Assembly: GCF_009455685.1 (NCBI RefSeq)
Contig: NZ_QPES01000001.1
Location: 806,001-870,000 of the forward strand
Length of the DNA: 64,000 nucleotides
Origin: Paraburkholderia hayleyella
GTDB lineage: Bacteria > Pseudomonadota > Gammaproteobacteria > Burkholderiales > Burkholderiaceae
Direction of reading: 5' to 3'
A model generated the notes under the pieces. That model saw only the letters and a program-made list of their open reading frames with translations. It did no database searches and was not told the origin of the DNA. Position numbers and translations under genes: made by a program. Positions 17,186 through 25,991 of the stretch are shown piece after piece; positions within the stretch are counted from its first letter, which is position 1, and each line of letters begins with the position of its first letter.

Positions 17186-17910
17186 TTGCCAATAGCGTGC
17201 TGAACCGCATCTATGGCGATGTGATCGGGCCGAAGATGGCTCGCCTGCAATGGGCCCAGCCGCAATGGCTGGCTGATCGCCTGGCGCGCGAGCATGTGCG
17301 TATGCAGGCGATGTTCCTGGTATTCCTGCCACCCGAGCAAGCCAGCCTCGTGATTCGTGCTTTGCCCGAAGCCAGCCGTGAACGGGTCTTGCTTAACATC
17401 GCACGGCTGAAGGAAATTGATTACGACTTGCTGCGCGATCTCGAAACCGTGGTGGACCTTTGTCTGGAGAACCTCGGTACGCAAAGCACCGCAGTGGAAG
17501 GCGTACGTCAACTGGCGCAAATCATCAACCGTATGCCGAGCGGACAGATGGAACTGGTTGAGCTGCTGCGTGCTCATGATCCGGATCTGGTGGCAGAAGT
17601 TGAAGAGCAGATTTACGATTTCTCGATCCTCGCGCGCCAAAACGATGAGGTGATTGCCGTCATCCTGGATCAGGTCGATAACGACTTGTGGGGCTTGGCA
17701 TTGAAGGGCGCCGATGCGGCACTGCCTGCCGCACTGATGCGCGCGATGCCACGCCGTGCGGTACAGGCGTTCGAAGAAATGCTGCGGCGCACGCCACCGG
17801 CACCGATGAGCCGTGTCGAACAGGCACGCCGCGAGATCATGGAGCGCGTCAAGGAACTTGCCGAAGGCGGTGAGCTTGAGCTGCAACTGGTTGCGGAGGA
17901 GGTGGTCTGA
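17182..17910 (+). CDS. fliG: FliG middle and C-terminal domains (motor switch)
   Basis: This 242-residue frame begins with a possible GTG at 17182 that overlaps the upstream stop by four bases (GTGA). It contains the FliG middle domain, including VRQLAQIINRM, and the C-terminal torque-generating domain with DNDLWGLALKGADAALP, RAVQAFEEML and a charged helix. Alone it could not bind FliF, so it must work either fused to the N domain by frameshifting or as a separate subunit. The GTGA overlap and the preceding GGGGG would permit translational coupling. fliH follows with a one-base overlap. Confidence 0.85.
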   Translation: MIANSVLNRIYGDVIGPKMARLQWAQPQWLADRLAREHVRMQAMFLVFLPPEQASLVIRALPEASRERVLLNIARLKEIDYDLLRDLETVVDLCLENLGTQSTAVEGVRQLAQIINRMPSGQMELVELLRAHDPDLVAEVEEQIYDFSILARQNDEVIAVILDQVDNDLWGLALKGADAALPAALMRAMPRRAVQAFEEMLRRTPPAPMSRVEQARREIMERVKELAEGGELELQLVAEEVV

Positions 17911-18674
17911 TGAAGCCCGCCAAGTCTTACCGCCGCTATGTGTTTCCTCCCTTGGCGCGCTTGCGCGCACGCATGGAGCCGCTGCCTGACGGCACGGAGC
18001 TGGTTTTTACGGGCGTGGCTTCGGCTATCTCGGAGGACATGCTGGAAGAGTCGCGTCAATCGGGCTATCACGAGGGTTACCAGGAAGGCTATGAACGAGG
18101 CCGGACCGCGACCAGGGAAGCAGGGCAGCGTGACATCAACAGCGCGCTGGCGGAGATGTCCAGGCCGCTTGAGGCGCTGATCGCGGGCTTTACCCAGGTT
18201 CAGGAGGACTACCGGGCTGCGGTGCGTAACGAAATTGCCGCGCTAGTGGAGAAGGCAGCCCGTCAGGTCATTCGTGCTGAACTGGAACTGCGCCCGGAGC
18301 AACTGTTCGCCTTCGTGGACGAAGTGCTGGCCGAGATGCCCAAGGCGCCAGAGACAGTTGAAGTGCGTTTGAACCCAGAGGAGTATCAGCGCATTCATGA
18401 GCTGCTGCCTGAGCATGCACGGCACTGGCATCTGACGCCGGATGCCCGTCTGGCGAGCGGTGAATGCCGCGTCGGCGCGGGCGAACGCGAGATGGATGCG
18501 GGCTGTGGCCAGCGCCTGAGTGCCTGTATTGAACAGATCAACCAGTATCTGAATGGCGCGGCGTTCGAACCGGGTGTGGCCTCGTCGACCGATGATGTAC
18601 AGGTCAGCACTAGCACTATCGAAAGCGCAAGTGCGGCCGTGCACGACGATGCAGCACGGACGGAGAACGCATGA
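17910..18674 (+). CDS. fliH: Flagellar export stator protein FliH
   Basis: A 254-residue hydrophilic protein with a Gly-rich heptad stretch (SGYHEGYQEGYERGRTA, about 48-65), typical of the FliH coiled coil. The conserved C-terminal domain that holds FliI follows (EALIAGFTQVQED, AARQVIRAELELRPEQL). A Ser/Thr/Ala-rich tail ends the protein. The start overlaps the fliG stop (TGATG). It lies between fliG and fliI as in most flagellar operons. Confidence 0.93.
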   Translation: MKPAKSYRRYVFPPLARLRARMEPLPDGTELVFTGVASAISEDMLEESRQSGYHEGYQEGYERGRTATREAGQRDINSALAEMSRPLEALIAGFTQVQEDYRAAVRNEIAALVEKAARQVIRAELELRPEQLFAFVDEVLAEMPKAPETVEVRLNPEEYQRIHELLPEHARHWHLTPDARLASGECRVGAGEREMDAGCGQRLSACIEQINQYLNGAAFEPGVASSTDDVQVSTSTIESASAAVHDDAARTENA

Positions 18675-20029
18675 TGACGGCCCCAGTTTTTGCTGCCAGC
18701 AACAGTGCCAATCCGGCGACATTCAGCAAGACCCTCAGCAGCCTGGAGTTCAACGATGTCCCCGTCGCCCGCGCGGTCGGCCGTTTGAGCGGTGTCTCGG
18801 GCATCGTGCTTGAAGCCACGGGCTATCCCTTCGAAACCGGCCAGCAAGCGCGCATCGAAACCTCTTCGGGTACATGGCTGGAGGCGCGCGTGGTGGGTTT
18901 CCGCGAGCAGGTGTCCTATCTCATGCCGTTTCGCCGCCCTGCGGGGCTGGTCGCGGGTGCACGCGTGCTGCCCGACGATGGCGCACAGCGCGTATTGCGG
19001 ATTGGCCCGAGCTGGCGCGGTCGGGTGATTGACGGTCTCGGTGAGCCGCTGGATGGCTTCGGCGCGCTCGGCGGTGACGTGCCGCTATCGCTGCAGCCAC
19101 AGAACATCAATCCGCTGAAAAAGCGCCCCATCGACGGTGTACTTGACGTCGGTGTGCGGGCGATCAACGGCATGCTCACGCTGGGACATGGTCAGCGTGT
19201 TGGCCTTTTTGCGGGCAGTGGTGTTGGCAAAAGCGTCTTGCTCGGCATGATTACGCGCCAAACCGATGCCGATGTCGTGGTGGTGGGACTGATTGGCGAG
19301 CGTGGCCGTGAAGTGCGCGAGTTCGTTGAACATGCGCTCGGCCCGGAAGGCTTGCGCAAAGCCGTTGTCGTGGTTGCCCCGGCCGATGAATCGCCACTCA
19401 TGCGTCTGATGGCGACGGAGTTGTGTCACGCCGTGGCCGCGCATTTCCGCGATGCAGGCAGCAATGTGCTGCTGCTCGTCGATTCGCTGACGCGCTATGC
19501 GATGGCGCAACGCGAAATGGCACTGGCGCTCGGTGAGCCGCCTGCCACGCGTGGTTATCCCCCCTCGGTATTTGGCCTGTTGCCGCAACTGGTGGAGCGC
19601 GCGGGCAATGGCGAAGGCGTGGGCAGCATGAGCGCGATTTACACGGTACTGGCCGAAGGCGACGACGAACAGGACCCGGTGGTCGATACCGCCCGCGCGA
19701 TTCTCGACGGCCACATCATGCTGTCGCGCGATCTTGCGTCCCAGGGCCACTATCCCGCCATCGACGTAGCGCGCTCGGTAAGCCGCTGCATGACTCAGGT
19801 GGCCGATGCCGGACACGTGCGCGCCGTGCGCGAGCTCAAGGATCTGATGTCCCGCTATGCCCAGGTGCGCGACCTGATCCCGCTGGGCGGCTATGTCGCC
19901 GGGGCGGACCCGCAAACCGACCGCGCGGTCGAATGCTATCCGCAGATCGAGCGCTTCTTGCAGCAAACCAATACCGAAGCCGCACCGTTTTCCGACACCG
20001 TAGCCCAACTGGAGGCCCTGCTCCGATGA
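18671..20029 (+). CDS. fliI: Flagellum-specific ATPase FliI
   Basis: The 452-residue product is a type III export ATPase. It has Walker A AGSGVGKS at residues 181-188, GERGREVREFVE, Walker B LLLVDSLTRYAMAQRE and the C-terminal LGGYVAGADPQTDRAV. It energises unfolding and entry of flagellar substrates. It overlaps fliH and fliJ by four bases each. Length and motifs are complete. Confidence 0.97.
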   Translation: MMTAPVFAASNSANPATFSKTLSSLEFNDVPVARAVGRLSGVSGIVLEATGYPFETGQQARIETSSGTWLEARVVGFREQVSYLMPFRRPAGLVAGARVLPDDGAQRVLRIGPSWRGRVIDGLGEPLDGFGALGGDVPLSLQPQNINPLKKRPIDGVLDVGVRAINGMLTLGHGQRVGLFAGSGVGKSVLLGMITRQTDADVVVVGLIGERGREVREFVEHALGPEGLRKAVVVVAPADESPLMRLMATELCHAVAAHFRDAGSNVLLLVDSLTRYAMAQREMALALGEPPATRGYPPSVFGLLPQLVERAGNGEGVGSMSAIYTVLAEGDDEQDPVVDTARAILDGHIMLSRDLASQGHYPAIDVARSVSRCMTQVADAGHVRAVRELKDLMSRYAQVRDLIPLGGYVAGADPQTDRAVECYPQIERFLQQTNTEAAPFSDTVAQLEALLR

Positions 20030-20478
20030 CAATCGAACGCACTGTGACTAGCCTGGCTCGGCTTGTCGCGCTACGCGGCCGCGAAGTGGACCGTTTGAGC
20101 CTGGATCTGGCAGGCAAGCGTGCTCAATGCGAGCGCCAGCGCCACACCCTGGCGCGGATGGAAAACCTCAAGGACAGCATGGAGCCTGGCATTGTTGCCG
20201 ATGCCCGTGGCTATAACCCGGCGCTTGCGCTTAATCGCGCGGACTATCAGGTCGTTTTACAAGATTTGATTGAGATGCAGCGCGCAACGCTGGTGCGTCA
20301 CGAGACAGACGTGGCAGAGAGCCACGATGCGTTCTCGCATGCCGCGATCAAACACAAGAGTCTCGATACGGTGCTGCAGCGCAAGCAACAGATGCTGCAG
20401 CAAGCCCATGCGGTGCGTGAGCAAAAGCGCCAGGACCAGATGGCAACGCAGGCGTGGTTGCGCCAGGCTCATCCTTGA
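20026..20478 (+). CDS. fliJ: Flagellar export protein FliJ
   Basis: The frame is open further upstream, but the ATG at 20026 inside ATGA, overlapping the fliI stop, is the natural start and gives 150 residues. The sequence is almost wholly charged helix (heptad-like), as expected for FliJ, the central stalk of the export ATPase. FliJ proteins are poorly conserved, so position immediately after fliI carries most of the weight. Confidence 0.85.
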   Translation: MTIERTVTSLARLVALRGREVDRLSLDLAGKRAQCERQRHTLARMENLKDSMEPGIVADARGYNPALALNRADYQVVLQDLIEMQRATLVRHETDVAESHDAFSHAAIKHKSLDTVLQRKQQMLQQAHAVREQKRQDQMATQAWLRQAHP

Positions 20479-20519
20479 TCGAATCCGATTGAATAACGTC
20501 AGGCAATAAAGGAGTTCCT

Positions 20520-21875
20520 ATGTCGATACTGGATGGCAACAAGCCAGCAATGCTAGCGGAGCAGTCAACGATGCTCTACATGCAGAACGCCACCGCGCGG
20601 CTGCATAAGCAAATGGAAAACAGCAAGGCGGCAAAGGAAGGACTAGCCAAGCTGCAAGAAGCGCTGAGAAACTTTGAGACTGCGCTCGGTGGCCTGACGA
20701 AAGAAATGGTCAAGCATAGTGGCGTGTTGTCGAATCCCGCGTTCGGCTCGGTCACGGTAGGCTCAAACGCGAGGCCTGGCAGCTACTCGTTTTTCGTCGA
20801 GCAACTGGCCAGCGCACATCAATTGTCGTTCTCTGGAATGCCGAGCGTGGCCGCCGCCGGTGCGGGCACATTGGGCATCGGGCTGGCGAATGGCGAATCG
20901 ATCGATGTCGATATTTCGAAGGCGAATGTCGATAGCAATGGCAATGTCACCCCAGCCGAGCTGGCGCGTGCGATCAATCAGGCGAGTGGCAACGAAGGCC
21001 GGGTGAATGCCTCGGTCGTGACGATCAACGGCACGCAACAACTTGTGTTGACCGCAGGCAAGAGCGGCACCGAAAACAGTATCACGCTGGATACGAGTGG
21101 GATTGCTGATCCTGCACTTGCCGCTTCACTGGGAAGCTCGAAAGAACTCTCGCCAGCCCGGAACGCCGTGTTTTATCTCGGCGACAAGGCTAGCGGCGCA
21201 CGGGTTGAGCAAAGCAGCAATACCTTTAGCGGAATCGATGGTGTCAGCGTGACCTTCACCCAGGTGACAGGAAGCAACGATCCGCTGGTACGGCTTGATG
21301 TCACGCTCGACCAGGCCGGTACGGCTGAGAACGTCAAGAGCTTTGTCAACGCATACAACGCATTGTTTGAAGCGTTGCGCACGTTGACAGCCAGCGGCGG
21401 CGAAACAGCCGCAGCAGGGCCGCTTGCCGCCGATGCCGGGGTACGGGCGTTGCAGCAGCGCCTGAATGACCTGCTGCGCGGTCAGGTCAATGGTGTGCGG
21501 CTGCTCGATTACGGCGTGAGTGCCGATCGCGCTGGCGTGCTGTCGGTGGACAGTACCAAGCTGAACGCCGCACTGGAAAAAAGTCCGCATGGGCTGGCGG
21601 GCCTCTTCGATGGCAAGAACCAGGGGATCGGTGAGTCCATGAATAGTTATCTGAAAACATGGCTGTCGCCGACTGATGGACATTTGAAGAAACGTCAGGA
21701 ATCGATACAGGTCATTGAGAAATCCTTGAGCAAGCAGGAAACCTCTCTTCAGGCCAAATATGATCAAGTCTACAAGCGCTATCTCATCCAGTTCACGCGC
21801 GTTGAGCAACTTGAGAGCCAGATGAAGCAAACGCTCGCACTGTTCGATGGCCTGCCCACCTTCGGAGGGAAATAA
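20520..21875 (+). CDS. fliD: Filament cap protein FliD (LafB-like)
   Basis: A 451-residue protein with FliD N- and C-terminal domains: SYSFFVEQLASAHQLSF near residue 85, the coiled C-terminus SIQVIEKSLSKQETSLQAKY, and a final IQFTRVEQLESQMKQTL. It caps the growing filament and promotes flagellin folding. AAAGGAG precedes the ATG. The order fliD-fliS-fliT-fliK-fliL-fliA-motA-motB downstream of fliJ matches the lafB-lafU order of lateral systems. Confidence 0.93.
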   Translation: MSILDGNKPAMLAEQSTMLYMQNATARLHKQMENSKAAKEGLAKLQEALRNFETALGGLTKEMVKHSGVLSNPAFGSVTVGSNARPGSYSFFVEQLASAHQLSFSGMPSVAAAGAGTLGIGLANGESIDVDISKANVDSNGNVTPAELARAINQASGNEGRVNASVVTINGTQQLVLTAGKSGTENSITLDTSGIADPALAASLGSSKELSPARNAVFYLGDKASGARVEQSSNTFSGIDGVSVTFTQVTGSNDPLVRLDVTLDQAGTAENVKSFVNAYNALFEALRTLTASGGETAAAGPLAADAGVRALQQRLNDLLRGQVNGVRLLDYGVSADRAGVLSVDSTKLNAALEKSPHGLAGLFDGKNQGIGESMNSYLKTWLSPTDGHLKKRQESIQVIEKSLSKQETSLQAKYDQVYKRYLIQFTRVEQLESQMKQTLALFDGLPTFGGK

Positions 21876-21877
21876 GC

Positions 21878-22264
21878 ATGGATTACACCGGTTACGGGGG
21901 ATATCAAGCCTCGAACCTCGAAGCGCAGACAGCCAGTGCGTCTCCCGTGCAACTGGTCATCGTGCTGATGACCGGGTTGCTCGACGAAATGGCCCGCGCT
22001 CGCGCGCACATCGAGGCCAGGCGCTATGAAGAGAAAGGCGTGAGCATCAACAAATGCATCGACATGCTGAATGGTTTGTCGAGTGCACTGGATTTCGAAT
22101 CGGGCGCACCGGTGGTGATCAATCTGGCGCAGCTCTACGAATACTGTTCCTGGCGTCTGAACCAGGCTGGGGTCACGCTCGATCCGACGCTGGTGGACGA
22201 GGTGACGGATCTTATAACCACTTTGCTGGATGCCTGGCAAGGTGTTGAGCAGCGTAACGGATGA
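21878..22264 (+). CDS. fliS: Flagellin chaperone FliS (LafC-like)
   Basis: A 128-residue helical protein with the FliS pattern QTASASPVQLVIVLMTGLLDEMARA and EEKGVSINKCIDMLNGLSSAL (each split by short gaps). FliS binds the flagellin C-terminus and prevents early polymerisation. GGAGGG precedes the ATG. It overlaps fliT by four bases. Confidence 0.93.
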   Translation: MDYTGYGGYQASNLEAQTASASPVQLVIVLMTGLLDEMARARAHIEARRYEEKGVSINKCIDMLNGLSSALDFESGAPVVINLAQLYEYCSWRLNQAGVTLDPTLVDEVTDLITTLLDAWQGVEQRNG

Positions 22265-22581
22265 CATTCATGGACCGAACAGAAAACCTGTTGCAGCTTG
22301 CTGTGCGGCTGCGTGACTCCACGTTGCGGAAAGACTTCCGCTCGCTCACGGTGATCAACCGTGAGGTTCAGACCGAGATCAATGGGGTCTCGGATAAACC
22401 GTCACTGAATCATTCGGAGCGCCAGGCGCTGGCGCTGGTCAAGATCGCTCATCAATCCGCTGTGGCACTGCTGGTGAGCGAGTCTGGCCGTCTGGTGAAT
22501 GAAATGGTGGGGCTCGGCGAGCGCCGCGTGGGAATGGAAGCGTATGCGTTGCATGCAGCGCACGAGGAGGACCGGTTTTGA
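22261..22581 (+). CDS. fliT: Flagellar chaperone FliT-like protein (LafD-like)
   Basis: A 106-residue helical protein starting at ATG 22261 (overlap with the fliS stop) or at ATG 22270. Sequence similarity in this family is weak. The call rests on size, charge pattern and place after fliS, where lateral systems carry lafD. It probably binds FliD or export components. Confidence 0.75.
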   Translation: MTFMDRTENLLQLAVRLRDSTLRKDFRSLTVINREVQTEINGVSDKPSLNHSERQALALVKIAHQSAVALLVSESGRLVNEMVGLGERRVGMEAYALHAAHEEDRF

Positions 22582-22642
22582 TTTCGCCTGCAATGATGGA
22601 GCGCGCGGGGGGCAACCCCGGACGAAACCCGTCGCGCTAGCG

Positions 22643-23860
22643 ATGGACACGGCTTCCGCCACGAGCGGAGCGCCTGAGACCACATCGCTGTTTAGCCTGG
22701 CTACCGATGCGTCTGGTGTGATGCCTGGCGCGGTGAGCGGGGCGGGTGAGACGACGCCCGCTTGGGACGATGAATTTGATCCGGCCGCTCCTGGCGCGCA
22801 ATTTGAAGGCGCGTTATTGACGGCACCGGAACTGGCCGCTTCAGGACAATTTTTAAGCCAGTTGTTGACGCAGCAAGAGAGCGTGACGCATGGCGCACCC
22901 GATGCAGGCGCGACGGCGAACGCGACGGCGCCTGTCACGGTGAATTCACTGGCCAACGCCAGGTTGCCCCAGGCTGCGCTAGCGGCTGATGCAGTGCCTG
23001 ACACGACAACGCAAGGCAGCGCGTCTGACGTGCCGTCCGCCATGCTGCGGCAACAGCTTGCCGCAGCCTCGCGGCTCTCGGGGCTCGAGCTTGACGCGCG
23101 TTCGTTTGCCTCATCGGCGGCCACGGCTGCGCAAACGGCCATGCCGTTTCTCGCGGAACAGTCCGGATTGAGGCGTGCGGTAGCGGTACGCGAGCTTGCG
23201 GCAACGGCCTCGTCTACCACGACAACGGCAGCCTCATCGGCAGCCGCGCCCATCACACCGCTGGCTGCCGCATTGACACAAGCGCTGCGTGCCCAGTTCG
23301 CAGAACGTGTTCCCGCGCTGGATGGCACAGGCCTCGCCGGGGCGCGCCGCGATGCGGGCGAAGGTTCAGCCATGACAGCGCCACTGCTCGACCTCGGCTC
23401 ATCGCATACGACGCTGAGAAGCGCCCAGGCTAACGGCGCTGCGCTGGCCACAGCCGATGGCCCAGAACAAAAGCTGCTGCAAGTACTGGGCGAGCGCATC
23501 AGCATGCAAGCGCAGCAAGGCGCGCAACGTGCAGTGATCCGGCTTGATCCACATCTCGCCGGCAGCGTGATGATCGAGTTGCGCCATGAAGCGGGTTCGG
23601 TGCAGGTGCATCTGTCGGCTACGAACAGCGACGTCGTGCGCCAGTTACAAACCATCAGCGAAGGATTGCGCCAGGAACTCGGCAATCGCCAGTTCAATGA
23701 CGTCACGGTGCAGGTTAGTTCGGCTCGCTCAGGCCAGCACGAGGGTAACGGCCAAGGCCGTGACGCACGTGAGCAGGCCCGCGAGCAGCGAGCTGATGAA
23801 CCCGGCCAGGGGCTGGCGGCGGCGAGTTTGCCGAACGCGCAGTTCACGTTGCCTTCGTAG
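22643..23860 (+). CDS. fliK: Hook-length control protein FliK (LafE-like), probable 5' frameshift
   Basis: From ATG 22643 the frame gives 405 residues with an Ala/Thr-rich N-terminal region. The C-terminal FliK domain lies at about 285-370 (AVIRLDPHLAGSVMIELRHE, VQVHLSATNSDVVRQLQTI). No ribosome site stands before 22643. A GAGGAGG seven bases before TTG 22578, which overlaps the fliT stop as TTGA, suggests the true start. That frame reads ISPAMMERAGG and stops at a TAG. One extra G in the G6 run 22607-22612 would join it to this frame (AGGQPRTKPVALAMDT). A one-base loss is therefore likely. FliK measures hook length and triggers the FlhB switch. Confidence 0.82.
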   Translation: MDTASATSGAPETTSLFSLATDASGVMPGAVSGAGETTPAWDDEFDPAAPGAQFEGALLTAPELAASGQFLSQLLTQQESVTHGAPDAGATANATAPVTVNSLANARLPQAALAADAVPDTTTQGSASDVPSAMLRQQLAAASRLSGLELDARSFASSAATAAQTAMPFLAEQSGLRRAVAVRELAATASSTTTTAASSAAAPITPLAAALTQALRAQFAERVPALDGTGLAGARRDAGEGSAMTAPLLDLGSSHTTLRSAQANGAALATADGPEQKLLQVLGERISMQAQQGAQRAVIRLDPHLAGSVMIELRHEAGSVQVHLSATNSDVVRQLQTISEGLRQELGNRQFNDVTVQVSSARSGQHEGNGQGRDAREQAREQRADEPGQGLAAASLPNAQFTLPS

Positions 23861-23906
23861 CGAACACCTGGTTTGACATGCGGTTTTTCAACGAGAGTGA
23901 ATTTTG

Positions 23907-24368
23907 ATGAAAAAGATACTGGTGATCTCGGTTGTCGCGTTGCTCGTGCTGGCCGCGGGCGGCCTTACGACCGCCTGGCTGGCCAGGATCGGCCCGTTCA
24001 AGACGGATGGACCGGTGAGTGCGGAAGAAAAAAAGGCGATCGCCGATGGTGACTTCCGTTATGTCTCGCTCGACAAGCTGATCGTGATGTTGCGCGATAG
24101 CGGCAGTAGCACACGGTCACGCTATCTGGCGATGGATCTGGTGTTCAAGGTCGAAGACGCGAAGCACGAAAAGCATGTCCGCGAGGCGCTGCCACTTTTG
24201 CGCGCAACCGCGCACCGTGTGCTCTCGACTTATTCGGTTGAGCAGATCCGGCAGATGAACGTCGATGAACTGGTCGCCGTACTCAAACGCGAATACGTCC
24301 AGGCCTATGGCTCAGCAAAACGTTTGCCCTTTGCCGACCTGTTCATCGGCAAGCTGATGGTTGACTGA
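23907..24368 (+). CDS. fliL: Flagellar basal body-associated protein FliL (LafF-like)
   Basis: A 153-residue protein with one N-terminal membrane helix (residues 3-25) and a periplasmic FliL domain (FRYVSLDKLIVMLRDS, RSRYLAMDLVFKVED). ATG 23907 is preferred over TTG 23904. FliL surrounds the stator units and supports torque under load. It lies directly before fliA and motAB, as lafF does before lafS-lafT-lafU. Confidence 0.87.
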   Translation: MKKILVISVVALLVLAAGGLTTAWLARIGPFKTDGPVSAEEKKAIADGDFRYVSLDKLIVMLRDSGSSTRSRYLAMDLVFKVEDAKHEKHVREALPLLRATAHRVLSTYSVEQIRQMNVDELVAVLKREYVQAYGSAKRLPFADLFIGKLMVD

Positions 24369-24369
24369 T

Positions 24370-25098
24370 ATGACGATGAGCACGACGACCTATACCGAAT
24401 ACACGCAAGTGCAGCGCGCCAGTGCGGGTCTGGCTCCAGCCGACGAGCGGCGCTGGATGCTGGAATACGGGCCGATGGTGCGGCGTGTGGTGCGCAAGAT
24501 GAATTCCCACACGGGCAGCGCGATCGATAGTGACGATCTGGAGCAGATTGGCCTCATGGGTTTGCTGGAGGCGTTACGTCGCTACGGTGAGCCCGACGAC
24601 GAGTTTCCTCATTACGCGGTGGTGCGCGTCCGCGGTGCGATTCTCGATGAACTGCGCCGTCAGGACTGGCGTCCACGTGGTGCGCGCCAGGGGGCGCACC
24701 GGCTGCGCTCCGCCGAACGCGCCTTGCGCCGCAAGCTGGGACGCGAGCCAGAAAAGGATGAGTTGTGCGCTGAGCTGGGTATCGATAGCGCGACCTGCGA
24801 ACAGATATTGCTAGACGACAACGCGCAGGAGCTCATCAGTTTCGATGCGCTACTCGCTGAGCGTGATGGGCAGCATGGTCATGTTCCCGGACACGAAGCC
24901 CAGGTGCTGGACCGGCTGGGCCTGGTGCAGGCGCTCAACGCACTGGACCCGCGCGAGCAGCAGGTGATCCAGCTGTATTACGAGTTCGATATGAGTCTGG
25001 CCGAGATCGCCGCTGTGCTGGAGCTCACCACCGCACGGGTGTGCCAGATCAACAAGAAAGCGCTGCAGAAAATGCGTGCGTATCTCGATCCGCATTGA
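24370..25098 (+). CDS. fliA: Flagellar sigma factor FliA (sigma-28, LafS-like)
   Basis: A 242-residue sigma-70-family protein with region 2 (YGPMVRRVVRKM, DDLEQIGLMGLLEALRRYG), region 3 (DELRRQDWRPRGAR) and region 4 (LDPREQQVIQLYYEFDMSLAEIA). ATG 24370 is chosen over TTG 24361, which overlaps fliL. It should read the flagellin promoters at 8841, 9966 and 11097, and is held by the FlgM encoded at 27314. The helix-turn-helix ends TTARVCQINKKAL. Confidence 0.95.
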   Translation: MTMSTTTYTEYTQVQRASAGLAPADERRWMLEYGPMVRRVVRKMNSHTGSAIDSDDLEQIGLMGLLEALRRYGEPDDEFPHYAVVRVRGAILDELRRQDWRPRGARQGAHRLRSAERALRRKLGREPEKDELCAELGIDSATCEQILLDDNAQELISFDALLAERDGQHGHVPGHEAQVLDRLGLVQALNALDPREQQVIQLYYEFDMSLAEIAAVLELTTARVCQINKKALQKMRAYLDPH

Positions 25099-25127
25099 GA
25101 TGCTGATCGGCTAAACAGGAAAGGATC

Positions 25128-25991
25128 ATGCAACAGTTATTGGGTATTTTCATCGTGCTGGGCTGCGTTTTTGGCGGCTATATGTTTATGGGCGGAGATT
25201 TCTCCAAGCTCTGGCAGCCCGTGGAACTTCTGATCATCGTCGGCGCTGCAGGCGGTGCGATGGTGCTGGGTAATCCCGCGCACGTACTCAAGGAACTGAT
25301 GATCCAGTTGCGCAAGTCGACCACCACACGCGCTGAAGATAAAGAGTTTCCGCGCCAGTTGCTGCTTTTGATGTATGAACTGCTGCAAGTTGGGCGCGAC
25401 CTCAAGGCGCTCGATGTTCACGTCGAAGCGCCTCACGATAGCCCGCTTTTTCAGCGTTATCCGCTGGTGCTCAAGGAGCCGAAGCTGCTGTCGTTCATTG
25501 TCGATAACTTCCGCCTGATGGCGATGGGCAAGATCAGCGCGCATGAACTCGAAGGTGTGCTGGAGCAGGAACTCGTGGCGATTCACGCCGATCTCGAACA
25601 GCCGTGCAGTTCGCTGAAAAAGATCTCTGAGGCGATGCCTGGCTTCGGGATCGTCGCTGCTGTGCTGGGCGTGGTGATCGCCATGAACAGCGTGAACGAG
25701 GGCGCGAGCGCCGGTGAGATCGCCGAGCGCGTGGCTGCCGCGATGATCGGCACCTTCATCGGTATCTTCTTTTGCTACGGCGTGCTGGACCCGCTGTGCA
25801 ATACGCTCAAGCAGCTCGTCAAGTCCGAGATGTCCGACATGGAGTGCGTGAAAGTCGTACTGGTGTCATTCGCGGCGGGGAAGCCTGCATTGCTGGCGAT
25901 CGACTCGGGACGGCGTCTGGTGCAAACGGTCAACAAGCCCAGCTTCGTGCAACTTGAAACCTGGATTAACCAGTTGGGGGCCCCCGCGTGA
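25128..25991 (+). CDS. motA: Flagellar motor stator protein MotA (LafT-like)
   Basis: A 287-residue protein with four membrane helices (about 1-20, 32-50, 168-190, 200-222). It carries the MotA motif MPGFGIVAAVLGVVIAMNSV and a charged cytoplasmic loop (RQLLLLMYELLQVGRD) that contacts FliG. AGGAAAGGATC precedes the ATG. It overlaps motB by four bases (GTGA). With MotB it forms the ion channel of the lateral motor; the coupling ion cannot be read from sequence alone. Confidence 0.95.
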   Translation: MQQLLGIFIVLGCVFGGYMFMGGDFSKLWQPVELLIIVGAAGGAMVLGNPAHVLKELMIQLRKSTTTRAEDKEFPRQLLLLMYELLQVGRDLKALDVHVEAPHDSPLFQRYPLVLKEPKLLSFIVDNFRLMAMGKISAHELEGVLEQELVAIHADLEQPCSSLKKISEAMPGFGIVAAVLGVVIAMNSVNEGASAGEIAERVAAAMIGTFIGIFFCYGVLDPLCNTLKQLVKSEMSDMECVKVVLVSFAAGKPALLAIDSGRRLVQTVNKPSFVQLETWINQLGAPA

